From an uncultured Clostridia bacterium (GTDB lineage: Bacteria; Bacillota; Clostridia; Oscillospirales; Ruminococcaceae), in the NCBI GenBank assembly GCA_947168885.1, contig CAMVNQ010000007.1, positions 147,759 through 211,758 of the forward strand: a DNA stretch of 64,000 nt, written 5' to 3'. A program made the position numbers and the translations under genes. Under the pieces are notes generated by a model, which was not told the origin of the DNA, searched no databases, and saw only the letters and a program-made list of their open reading frames with translations. Below are positions 26,009 through 33,371 of this stretch, one piece after another. The number at the start of each line of letters is the position of its first letter. Position 1 is the first letter of the stretch.

Positions 26009-27528
26009 TACTTCTTTACTTCCTTCATAGTCTTGTTCTTTAAGAAGATGAAGAGTTTCGGCGAGACTTTCTTGAGCACCTTCTTTGCCCAGATGAACGC
26101 GTCCTCTTTGGCTTTCGCGGTCTTATAGAGGAATTTGCGCGGATAGTGCTTTGAGGTTATCTTCTTGTCGAGCTTGGCTTCCTTCTTCGCGGCTTCCTCG
26201 GGCGGAAGAGCGTAGATAGCCTTGTATTTCCTTACAAGCTTGTTGAAGTTGTATGCGATATAGAGAATGTCGTACTTCGGGTACTGCGGCATACGGAGCT
26301 GAACGGGGTCGTTGGGGTCAACCGTGGGGTCGATGAATCCGCCGTCGCGGGCTGTCTTTTCGAGGATAGTCATAGGGTAGGGGTAGAAGATATTCGGTAT
26401 TACCTTATCGACATCAAGCTTTGCGTTGAGCTTTATGGTTTCGAGAGAGAGCTCTATCGTCTCATACGGCAGACCTACGATATTATAGGTAAGCGCGGTT
26501 ATCTTGTACTTTCTGAACCACTTTGCCTGCTGAATGAGCATATCGTTCTTCATGTTGCGGTGCAGGTACTTGCGGCGGAATTCCTCGTTGCCGTTCTCAA
26601 GACCGATATCTATCATGTAGCAGCCGCCGTCTTTGAGCATACTTACCATTTCCTCGTCGAGAACGTCGAAACGCAGGTTGCAGTTGAACGGAAGGTTTAT
26701 GCGCTCGATGTACATGGGCATGAATTCATAGAACCAGTCCTTGTACATATTGAAGATAGCGTCACGGAACTCGATGAACTTGATGAACGGGTACTTTTTA
26801 ATAAGGAGTTCAAGAAGCTCGATAGACTTTTCGGGGCTTCTGAAGCGGCAGTACTTCTTCTTGTTCGGGTAGATGTTGCGGAACTGTGAGTTGCCGCAGT
26901 ATGTGCAGCTGAACAGACATCCGCGGGAGAGCATTACCATTGCTGTGAAGTTCTTCGAGCGGTCGAGGTTCGGATAGTCGAAAAGGTCGAAATCGGGGAA
27001 GGGAAGCTCGTCGAGGTCTTCAATAAGCGGGCGGACGGGGTTTTTCTTGTAAGTTCCGTCGGGAAGGTTGAAGTGAAGGCTCAGTATATCCGTGCGCATC
27101 TCTCCGTCGCGCATGGAGTCCATAAGTTCGAGTATCGGGTATTCGCCCTCGCCCTCGCAGACTATGTCGATACCGCGTATCTTCGCACACTCGTCGGGAA
27201 CGAGGATAGCGTGATAGCCGCCGATAAGCACAGGAATATCGGGCATGGTGTCGTCGAGCCAGCCGCACATCTCGGTGATGAACGGTATAGCCGTGGTACG
27301 CGCCGTAAATCCGATAAGGTCGGGCTCGAAGCTTTTTACCTTGTCGAGAAATTCCTGACGTTCGGGCATATATAGCTCGTGATAGAGCTTGACGTCATGA
27401 CCGCCGCCCTTTACGACCGCGGATATGGAAGCGAGACCTTCGCTGTAGTTTCCGAGCTTGTTTTTGCTGTATTTATCCTCTTCAAGGAAGTCGGGGTAGA
27501 TAAGCAGTAATCTCTTTTGTTCAGCCAT
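26008..27528 (-). CDS. B12-binding radical SAM enzyme, substrate unknown
   Basis: 506 residues from ATG 27528, after AAAGGGA. The N-terminal Rossmann-type region (LIGFTARTTAIPF, VLIGGYHAILVP) fits a cobalamin-binding domain. The radical SAM cluster motif CLFSCTYC lies near residues 204-211, with a partial-barrel core after it; the basic C-terminal tail is not recognised. Relatives methylate or rearrange unactivated carbons or phosphinates. It is first in a likely operon with the lipoprotein, aroB and the VOC gene. The cobO gene at 55.7 kb shows this genome can adenosylate corrinoid, though methylase members use methylcobalamin. Confidence 0.88.
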   Translation of the reverse strand: MAEQKRLLLIYPDFLEEDKYSKNKLGNYSEGLASISAVVKGGGHDVKLYHELYMPERQEFLDKVKSFEPDLIGFTARTTAIPFITEMCGWLDDTMPDIPVLIGGYHAILVPDECAKIRGIDIVCEGEGEYPILELMDSMRDGEMRTDILSLHFNLPDGTYKKNPVRPLIEDLDELPFPDFDLFDYPNLDRSKNFTAMVMLSRGCLFSCTYCGNSQFRNIYPNKKKYCRFRSPEKSIELLELLIKKYPFIKFIEFRDAIFNMYKDWFYEFMPMYIERINLPFNCNLRFDVLDEEMVSMLKDGGCYMIDIGLENGNEEFRRKYLHRNMKNDMLIQQAKWFRKYKITALTYNIVGLPYETIELSLETIKLNAKLDVDKVIPNIFYPYPMTILEKTARDGGFIDPTVDPNDPVQLRMPQYPKYDILYIAYNFNKLVRKYKAIYALPPEEAAKKEAKLDKKITSKHYPRKFLYKTAKAKEDAFIWAKKVLKKVSPKLFIFLKNKTMKEVKK

Positions 27529-27919
27529 TTTAATATTCCCTTTCTTAATACGACCCACAAATGCAAAATTGTTGTGGTGCGCTTTGCGCGTAATATCTGA
27601 TATGAATTATAAAATTTCATTGGGCGTAATCATACATATTATATTTTACCTCAAAACGCATAAAAAGTCAAGTGTTTCGGCATATTTTGTATAATAAATA
27701 CAGACAAAACCATATATATTGATAAAGGGAACCTCTAAAAACTCATTTGAGAGAAAAAGAGCTACTTGCACCGATAGCTGCGTCAAGCCTCCTCACCGTG
27801 CGCCAGCACGCTTTCGGAGCCTCTCCTTGCTCTCGGCACAATTATCTCATTTTCTCTTTTCAAAGCGGTTTTTAGAGGTGCCCTAAAAAGAATGCTTTTT
27901 TCGACTCCGGAGGTCAAAT
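27529..27919. other. Divergent intergenic region with a MITE-like element
   Basis: 391 bp without a gene, holding the element at 27727-27883. Minus-strand TTGACT and TAAAAT with a 16-bp spacer (27652-27679) is a possible promoter for the radical SAM operon. No convincing plus-strand promoter for yabM was found outside the element. Confidence 0.55.
27727..27883. mobile_element. MITE-like element, 157 bp
   Basis: Left end GGGAACCTCTAAAAAC and right end GTTTTTAGAGGTGCCC are inverted repeats. It is flanked on both sides by TAAA, a possible 4-bp target duplication. It has no coding capacity. A longer relative lies at 43750-44033 and a lone end at 13479. Confidence 0.8.
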
Positions 27920-29572
27920 ATGACAGCAAGAAAAGGTTTTGTACGCAATACCGCGGTGATGTTCGCGGCAATGTTCATCTCAAAGGCGCTCGGTGCGGTG
28001 CTGAAGATACCGCTCGGCAATATCCTCGGCGGTGAGGGAATGGGATATTTCACCACCGCGTACAGCATCTTCACGCCTGTGCTCGCGTTCGTATGCTCCG
28101 GTATCCCCGCGGTGCTCACGCGCTCTGTGGCGGGATACGCGGCGGCGGGGAAGTACGGTATGATACGGAAAGACCGGCGCTGCTCACTGCTTATGGCGGT
28201 GATCGTGGGACTTGCCGGTACTGTTCTTATCCTCGCGTCGGCTGTGCCGTTCGTAAGCTTCGCGGCGAACTCGCCCGAAAGCCTTCCCTCGGTGCTGGTT
28301 ATCGCTCCCGCAACCCTGTTCTGCTCTGTAACGGCAGTTTACCGCGGGTATTACGAGGGGCTCTCGGATATGCTCCCGACCGCGCTTTCGCAGGTGATCG
28401 AAGCTTCCGTGCGCGCAGGGGTGGGCGTGGGGCTGTCATACTTCGTTTACGCGAACGGAGCCCGTTTCTTCGGCTCGCAGGGCGCGGCGCTGCCATACGC
28501 TGCTGCGGCGGCAGTCCTCGGTGTAACGGTAAGCGAGGTCTGCGGCACTGTGTTCATGCTGTTCCGCGCACGCCGTAAAGCAGACAGCTACCGTGAATAC
28601 GGCGGAAAGATGACCGGTGACGAGATATTCGCTTTGTGCCGCGGGATAATGCTCAAAGCGCTTCCAGTGTCTCTCGGGGCGGCGGCTTCGGGATTTATCG
28701 CGTTTGCCGAGATGATGACGGTGACGAACTGCATCGACCTTTCTTCAAATCTTTTCGGCGGGTATTGGATGTCCGATGATATACTGTCCGTAATAAAGGA
28801 AAAATATACCGGCGCAGGCAATTTCATGTACGGCTGCTACGCGGGGATAACCATGTCGGTATATATGCTCGCGGCTTCGGCTGCGGGAGTGATCGGGCGC
28901 TGTGAGCTTCCGCGGCTTACTGCTGCGGCGGAGTCGGGCTCTCACGATGCTCTGCGGCGTGAGATAAAGCTCCTCATCAAGGGAACGGCGGTGACGGCGG
29001 CACCGGTGACAGCGTTTCTCGCCGTGCTTGCGGAACCCGTACTTCGGGTGCTTTATCCCGACCGCGCGACAGAGACGGCAGTGAGCACCGCGCCGCTCGT
29101 CGTCCTGAGTGCGGGCGGTCTGATCCCGGCACTTCTCGGGGCGCTGTTCGTGATATTCCACGCTTTCGGGGACTTCGGCACGCCGGTAAAGGTGATGTTT
29201 ATCGGCGGAGCAGTGAAGCTCCTGCTGAGCGCCGTGTTCATCGTTATCCCGCAGCTGAACATCACAGGAGCGGCGGCAGCCTCGGTGCTCTCCGACGCGA
29301 TATGCCTTGCGTATGCCGTAAAAGCGGTTAAGAAGCGCTTCGGACTGAGCACGGGGTGCATCGGATACAGCCTTCCGTCCGTGTTCGCGGCACTTAGCGG
29401 CGGAGTCGGGATATACCTTTTCTTCCGCGCTCTTGAAGGGAATATCGGGACGCTGTGTGCAGTCCTTGTTTCGGCGGCTCTCGGAGCTGTCATAAGCGCT
29501 CTTGTGCTGTTCGTCTGCGACAGCGCGGACTGCGCGGCGGTTATAGCGCTTCTTAAACGCAGGAAAGCATAA
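27920..29572 (+). CDS. MOP-superfamily flippase of the SpoVB/YabM type
   Basis: 550 residues with about 14 hydrophobic segments. The N-terminus (RNTAVMFAAMFISKALGAVLKIPLGNILGGEGMGYF) is typical of SpoVB-like polysaccharide or lipid-linked precursor exporters in the membrane. Position supports orthology to yabM: it precedes mazG-yabO-yabP-yabQ-divIC as in Bacillus. ATG 27920 follows CCGGAGG. The lipid-linked substrate is not known. Confidence 0.9.
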   Translation: MTARKGFVRNTAVMFAAMFISKALGAVLKIPLGNILGGEGMGYFTTAYSIFTPVLAFVCSGIPAVLTRSVAGYAAAGKYGMIRKDRRCSLLMAVIVGLAGTVLILASAVPFVSFAANSPESLPSVLVIAPATLFCSVTAVYRGYYEGLSDMLPTALSQVIEASVRAGVGVGLSYFVYANGARFFGSQGAALPYAAAAAVLGVTVSEVCGTVFMLFRARRKADSYREYGGKMTGDEIFALCRGIMLKALPVSLGAAASGFIAFAEMMTVTNCIDLSSNLFGGYWMSDDILSVIKEKYTGAGNFMYGCYAGITMSVYMLAASAAGVIGRCELPRLTAAAESGSHDALRREIKLLIKGTAVTAAPVTAFLAVLAEPVLRVLYPDRATETAVSTAPLVVLSAGGLIPALLGALFVIFHAFGDFGTPVKVMFIGGAVKLLLSAVFIVIPQLNITGAAAASVLSDAICLAYAVKAVKKRFGLSTGCIGYSLPSVFAALSGGVGIYLFFRALEGNIGTLCAVLVSAALGAVISALVLFVCDSADCAAVIALLKRRKA

Positions 29573-29587
29573 ATTTCGTCAAAAGTC

Positions 29588-29616
29588 TTGTTTTTTCGGC
29601 GTATGTGTGGTAGAAT
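29588..29616 (+). promoter_or_regulatory. Predicted promoter for mazG
   Basis: TTGTTT, 17-bp spacer ending TGTGG, TAGAAT. An imperfect hairpin (about 29641-29680) lies in the leader. Confidence 0.6.
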
Positions 29617-29716
29617 ATTCCCGTTGACTTACTGAAGCGTCTCACGAGTTCTCCCGACGGAAGCGGGAAATTCATGAGAGAGGCTTATCATCATTTAAAA
29701 GAAAGGAATTGCAAAA

Positions 29717-30517
29717 ATGTTTGAGATCAAGGAAAAGTACGGGATAGACGACCTTCGCGAGATAATGAAGGAGCTTCGCAGCGAGCATGGCTGCCCGTGG
29801 GACAAGGTACAGACCCATGAGTCGATAAGAATGGACGTTCTTGAAGAGGCTTATGAGGTCGCAGAGGCAATAGACAGCGGCGACAGCGCTCTTCTGAAAG
29901 AGGAGCTCGGCGACCTGCTGCTCCAGGTTGTGTTTCACAGCGAGATAGAAGATGAACAGAAGCGCTTCAACTTCGATGATGTTTGCGACGGGGTATGCAA
30001 AAAGCTCGTTTACCGCCATCCGCACGTTTTCGGCGATATAACCGCCGATACGCCCGATGAGGTGCTTAAAAACTGGGATAACCTCAAAGCCGCTTCAAAG
30101 AACGAAGAGAAACCCTCCGACAGGTTGAGAAGCGTCCCGAAGCTCCTGCCCGCGCTCATGAGGGCGGAAAAAGTCGGAAAGCGTGCGTCACGCGTCGGAA
30201 TGGACTTCCGTTCTACCGCAGAGGTCATAGAGCGCCTTCGCAGCGAGATAGATGAGCTCGAAGCCGCTGTCGGAAAGGAAAACGACTCTCAGATCGAAGA
30301 GGAGCTCGGCGATATTCTCTTTTCCTGCGCCAATTTGTCAAGATTTTTACAAAAAGATAGTGAAAAAGCCTTGACATTTGCAATAAATAAGTTTATAATA
30401 CGATTTAGTGGAGTTGAGGCGCTCCTCGAAAACGAGGGCAGGACTTTTACCGAAGCCACCCCCGAAGAGCTTGATGAGCTCTGGGAGAAAGCCAAGACCG
30501 ACTCGCATTTATCCTGA
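29717..30517 (+). CDS. mazG: MazG nucleoside triphosphate pyrophosphohydrolase
   Basis: 266 residues, two MazG modules. It cleaves noncanonical or excess NTPs to NMP and pyrophosphate. Metal-binding EELGDLLLQVVFHS lies in the first half and EEELGDILFSCANL in the second. In Bacillus the orthologue YabN has an added methylase domain, absent here. ATG 29717 follows GAAAGGA. The 3' part contains a perfect consensus promoter for the next gene. Confidence 0.94.
   Translation: MFEIKEKYGIDDLREIMKELRSEHGCPWDKVQTHESIRMDVLEEAYEVAEAIDSGDSALLKEELGDLLLQVVFHSEIEDEQKRFNFDDVCDGVCKKLVYRHPHVFGDITADTPDEVLKNWDNLKAASKNEEKPSDRLRSVPKLLPALMRAEKVGKRASRVGMDFRSTAEVIERLRSEIDELEAAVGKENDSQIEEELGDILFSCANLSRFLQKDSEKALTFAINKFIIRFSGVEALLENEGRTFTEATPEELDELWEKAKTDSHLS
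30371..30399 (+). promoter_or_regulatory. Consensus promoter inside mazG, probably for hup
   Basis: TTGACA, 17-bp spacer, TATAAT: a full match to both hexamers. It is inside the mazG coding region, 181 bp before the hup start codon. Confidence 0.8.
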
Positions 30518-30579
30518 TGTATGGCACATATCGCGGATAAGTAAAAAATCTATCAAATCATTTTTTATGGAGGTTTAAA

Positions 30580-30855
30580 ATGACTAAGGCAGAATTAATT
30601 TCGGCTATAGCAGAAAAGACCGAGCTCAGCAAGAAGGATTCCGAAAAGGCTCTCAACGCTACGGTTGCTGTTATCACCGACACACTCGCAAAGGGTGACA
30701 AGATCCAGCTCGTAGGGTTCGGAACATTTGAAACACGTGACCGCAAGGCTCGCGAAGGTATCAACCCTCAGACAAAGAAGAAGATAAAGATCCCGGCTAC
30801 GAAAGTTCCCGCATTCAAGGCTGGCAGAGCATTCAAAGACGCTGTTGCCAAGTAA
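30580..30855 (+). CDS. hup: HU-family DNA-binding protein
   Basis: 91 residues, standard HU size. It is a dimeric nucleoid protein that bends DNA. Seen: KAELISAIAEKTELSKKDSE at the N-terminus, LVGFGTFETRDRKAREGINP, and the arm/C-terminal IPATKVPAFKAGRAFKDAV. ATG 30580 follows TGGAGG. It lies between mazG and yabO, an arrangement found in many Clostridia. Confidence 0.97.
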   Translation: MTKAELISAIAEKTELSKKDSEKALNATVAVITDTLAKGDKIQLVGFGTFETRDRKAREGINPQTKKKIKIPATKVPAFKAGRAFKDAVAK

Positions 30856-30874
30856 TCGGCGGTTATGCTATATA

Positions 30875-30975
30875 AAAGCGGATCCGGCTGTGGCTCTGTG
30901 CCACGGTGAGGCTCTCCCGAGCGCGGCAGGCGCCGCGCTTACACAGGGAGCGCTTTATGCCGGAGCCGCTTTTTA
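30875..30975 (+). terminator. Large branched hairpin ending in a U-tract, between hup and rqcP
   Basis: Outer stem AAAGCGGATCCGGC (30875-30888) with GCCGGAGCCGCTTT (30959-30972), one mismatch, followed by a T-run. Inside are GTGGC/GCCAC and a perfect AGCGCGGC/GCCGCGCT hairpin. It looks like a hup terminator with an elaborate loop. Confidence 0.7.
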
Positions 30976-30997
30976 TTTACTTTATCCGGAGGACAGT

Positions 30998-31237
30998 ATG
31001 AGACTCGACAAATATCTTAAAGTATCAAGACTGATAAAGCGCCGCACGGTCGCGAATGAAGCCTGCGACGCAGAGAAGGTGAGCGTCAACGGAAAGCCGG
31101 CGCGCGCTTCTTATGACGTAAAGACCGGTGACATCATCGAGATAAATATCGGCAAGACCCCGCTTAAAGTGCGTGTGGTGAAGGTCGCGGAGGTCGTCGG
31201 AAAGGACGGCGCGGGCGATCTTTACGAAGTTGTGTAA
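30998..31237 (+). CDS. rqcP: S4-domain RNA-binding protein, RqcP/YabO
   Basis: 79 residues from ATG 30998 after GGAGGAC; the longer frame reads through the terminator-like hairpin and is rejected. A single S4 domain: RLDKYLKVSRLIKRRTVANEACD...VSVNGKPARASYDVK (shown in part). Known YabO/RqcP binds the 50S subunit and 23S/tRNA interface and helps RqcH add Ala tails to stalled chains in ribosome quality control. Confidence 0.92.
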   Translation: MRLDKYLKVSRLIKRRTVANEACDAEKVSVNGKPARASYDVKTGDIIEINIGKTPLKVRVVKVAEVVGKDGAGDLYEVV

Positions 31238-31309
31238 ATTGCGGTTCTAAACGCGTGTCCGCGGACATACTATGGTTATACAAGAGTCTGTACATTTCAA
31301 GGAGAAAAT

Positions 31310-31567
31310 ATGAACAGCAGTATAACGATAGATGACCGCGAAAGAATGATAATTACCGGTGTGAAGAGCGTTGAAAGCGTGACGGATACTCTTATAACAC
31401 TGTTCACCGAGAACGGCGACCTTGCTGTCAGGGGAGCGGGGCTCGCGACGGACGAGTTTGACCCGAAAGGCGGGCTGCTCCGCGTGAACGGGCGTATCGA
31501 CGCGCTTGTTTTCACTACCGGGAAATATCATCTTCCCGACAACTTCATCTCACGGCTGTTCAGGTAA
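31310..31567 (+). CDS. yabP: Sporulation protein YabP
   Basis: 85 residues. YabP-family proteins act in spore coat/cortex assembly in Firmicutes (YabP/YqfC family). Characteristic pattern: ITIDDRERMIITGVKSVES and the closing glycine-rich beta segment GGLLRVNGRIDALVF. ATG 31310 follows AAGGAG. Position before yabQ confirms it. No sigma-E-type promoter was identified. Confidence 0.93.
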   Translation: MNSSITIDDRERMIITGVKSVESVTDTLITLFTENGDLAVRGAGLATDEFDPKGGLLRVNGRIDALVFTTGKYHLPDNFISRLFR

Positions 31568-31578
31568 GGCGGTGGGAT

Positions 31579-32124
31579 ATGTTTGAAACGACTGATGACG
31601 CGCTCGGTATGATCGCTCTGTACGCCGCAGTGGGCTTCTTCCTCGCGGTGATATACAATATCCTGCGCTTTTTCCGGCTTGCTCTTCCGAAGATGAAACG
31701 AACCGCCGCAGTATGCGACTTCATGTTTGCTGTTATTGCGGGATTTGTGCTCTTCGCCTTTTCGGTCGGGTACGGAACCGGCTTTTTCCGCCTGTACTAT
31801 GTTATTGCTGCGGCATTCGGATTTGCGCTGAATATGGTCACGCTCGGTATGCCGATACCGGTGCTTGCACGGCTTTCGGGACGCTTTTTCGGGTTTGTCG
31901 TGAAAATTGTTTCACGACCTATAAGAAAAGTTTGTGCTAATGTAACAAATTACATAGCGCATATATTAAAAATTATATCAAATACCGCCAAAACGTGTGA
32001 AAAACACTTGAAAATTCGTCGTAAAATGTTGTATAATGTTAAGGATAATAAAATAGACGAATTATATCCGAAAGGCGGTGAAAACAGCTATGCTATTCAA
32101 GCGAAAGTCAGGAAGATCAGTTAA
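31579..32124 (+). CDS. yabQ: Spore cortex biosynthesis protein YabQ
   Basis: 181 residues, four to five hydrophobic helices in the first 115 residues (MIALYAAVGFFLAVIYNILRF, FMFAVIAGFVLFAFSV), then a basic soluble tail. YabQ is a membrane protein needed for cortex formation in Bacillus. It lies 11 bp after yabP and its end overlaps the start of the divIC-like gene by 35 bp. Confidence 0.92.
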   Translation: MFETTDDALGMIALYAAVGFFLAVIYNILRFFRLALPKMKRTAAVCDFMFAVIAGFVLFAFSVGYGTGFFRLYYVIAAAFGFALNMVTLGMPIPVLARLSGRFFGFVVKIVSRPIRKVCANVTNYIAHILKIISNTAKTCEKHLKIRRKMLYNVKDNKIDELYPKGGENSYAIQAKVRKIS

Positions 32125-32404
32125 AGTTCCTTTCATATTTGCATTTGCTGCATTTGTCGCTCTGGCATACGCTGTTATAAACATCGTCGTCATAAGGGTC
32201 GAAATAGCTCATAAAGAAGCTGAATATGATGCTTTATCCCAGAAGCTCTACGCACTTCGCACCGAGAACGAGATACTTGAACGCTACACGAGCGATGAGT
32301 ACAAAATGGGATATGTTGAGGAGATCGCACGTGAGAATCTCGATTATTCCTATTCCGACGAAAAAATATATTATTTTGTTCCGAGCGGTGACTCGGAATC
32401 GTAA
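32090..32404 (+). CDS. divIC: Septum formation initiator, DivIC/FtsB family
   Basis: 104 residues from ATG 32090; GTG 32078 sits on top of the AAAGGCGG ribosome site and is rejected. A short cytoplasmic basic end, one membrane helix (FIFAFAAFVALAYAVINIVVI), then a periplasmic coiled coil (KEAEYDALSQKLYALRTENE) and a conserved YVEEIARENLDY end. It acts with DivIB/FtsL at the division septum. Last of the yab block. Confidence 0.92.
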   Translation: MLFKRKSGRSVKVPFIFAFAAFVALAYAVINIVVIRVEIAHKEAEYDALSQKLYALRTENEILERYTSDEYKMGYVEEIARENLDYSYSDEKIYYFVPSGDSES

Positions 32405-32420
32405 AGAGCTGTGAAAAGTT

Positions 32421-32525
32421 ATGAGAAACAAGAACAGAGAAGGTCTTAAAGTAGTTTATCGTATCATTGCAGGAGTTGTCGCTCTTGTTATGCTTGTCGG
32501 CATTATATACGGAAGCTTTATGTGA
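32421..32525 (+). CDS. 34-residue single-pass membrane peptide
   Basis: A short frame: MRNKNREGLKVVYRI, then a hydrophobic helix (IAGVVALVMLVGIIYG), then SFM. A basic N-terminus followed by one membrane helix resembles small DUF4044-type proteins. It lies 16 bp after the divIC-like gene, preceded by GTGAAAAG (weak ribosome site), and is followed by a strong terminator, so it closes the operon. Function unknown. Confidence 0.65.
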   Translation: MRNKNREGLKVVYRIIAGVVALVMLVGIIYGSFM

Positions 32526-32588
32526 ATTCAGAATTGTGGTCGTCGCTTCGCGGCTGATCTGAATTGTGACAAAAATAAAATAATAAAA

Positions 32589-32620
32589 AACAGACCGATG
32601 GATAAGTTCATCGGTCTGTT
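32589..32620. terminator. Bidirectional intrinsic terminator
   Basis: Perfect 12-bp stem AACAGACCGATG/CATCGGTCTGTT, loop GATAAGTT, T-runs on both sides. It ends the yab operon (plus) and the deaminase gene (minus). Confidence 0.92.
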
Positions 32621-32680
32621 TTGGTTTCTGTAGATTTCGTCACGATTCAGACAACGCACAGCGCGTTCACTGATTATGAA

Positions 32681-33304
32681 TCAATCAAAGAGTTCGGCGA
32701 TGCGGTCGAAAACTTCGGGGAAGGGCGTGCGCTCTTCTACGAAGCGCTCCGCGATCCCCTCGCTGTAAAGCCGGTAAGCTGCCGACGCACCGAGCGGGTA
32801 CATATCAGTGAAGCTCTTATAGACCGAGCTCTCCGCGCCGTTGCAGCGCAGTTCTACGCAGCCCTGAAGAGCGATCTGCATATTGGCGAGAAAATCCTCG
32901 GCAAATACGACTTCAACGGATTTCTTCTGCGCATACGCGTTTGTGAGCAGTATATCGGAAGCTCCCGCCCATGCATCATGCGCCGCAACATGAACGACCT
33001 TCAGATTGCTCATGATTATGGTGCCTATGCACATAGGGCAGGGTTCCATTGATGTGTACATGGTATAGTTGCTCAGATCGGGATATTTCTCTATGTCAAG
33101 GAGCTGTATGCATTCCGTTTCCGCGTGATCGACCTTACAGTTCGGAAAGCGCTTGCTCGTGACATAGTGGTTGCGTCCTACCGACAGGGTTTTTCCGGAA
33201 TCATCGACGATGATCGCGCCGATAGGGAGATTTCCTTCACAGAAGGACTGCCAGCCGAGTTCAAATACCTGCTGCCACGGTTTTTCAAGTTCGTTGAATT
33301 TCAT
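32681..33304 (-). CDS. Nucleoside/base deaminase, TadA-like zinc enzyme
   Basis: 207 residues; the cytidine-deaminase fold has the zinc site HAETEC (proton-donor Glu) and PCPMC. The core resembles tRNA adenosine deaminase and guanine deaminase. It is about 50 residues longer than TadA at the C-terminus, with an extra helical region, so a free nucleoside or base substrate is as likely as tRNA. ATG 33304 follows AAGGAGG. It lies 67 bp downstream of xylB. Confidence 0.85.
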   Translation of the reverse strand: MKFNELEKPWQQVFELGWQSFCEGNLPIGAIIVDDSGKTLSVGRNHYVTSKRFPNCKVDHAETECIQLLDIEKYPDLSNYTMYTSMEPCPMCIGTIIMSNLKVVHVAAHDAWAGASDILLTNAYAQKKSVEVVFAEDFLANMQIALQGCVELRCNGAESSVYKSFTDMYPLGASAAYRLYSEGIAERFVEERTPFPEVFDRIAELFD

Positions 33305-33371
33305 ACGTTGCCTCCTTTTCGCGTTGAGTAAAGATGTGAACAGATAGTTTCCGCCGGAGCGGCGGGGGACA

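Noticed and set aside
30845..30997. N-terminal extension of the S4-domain protein
   Set aside because: The extension translates the branched hairpin and terminator; the family starts at MRLDKYLK after GGAGGAC.
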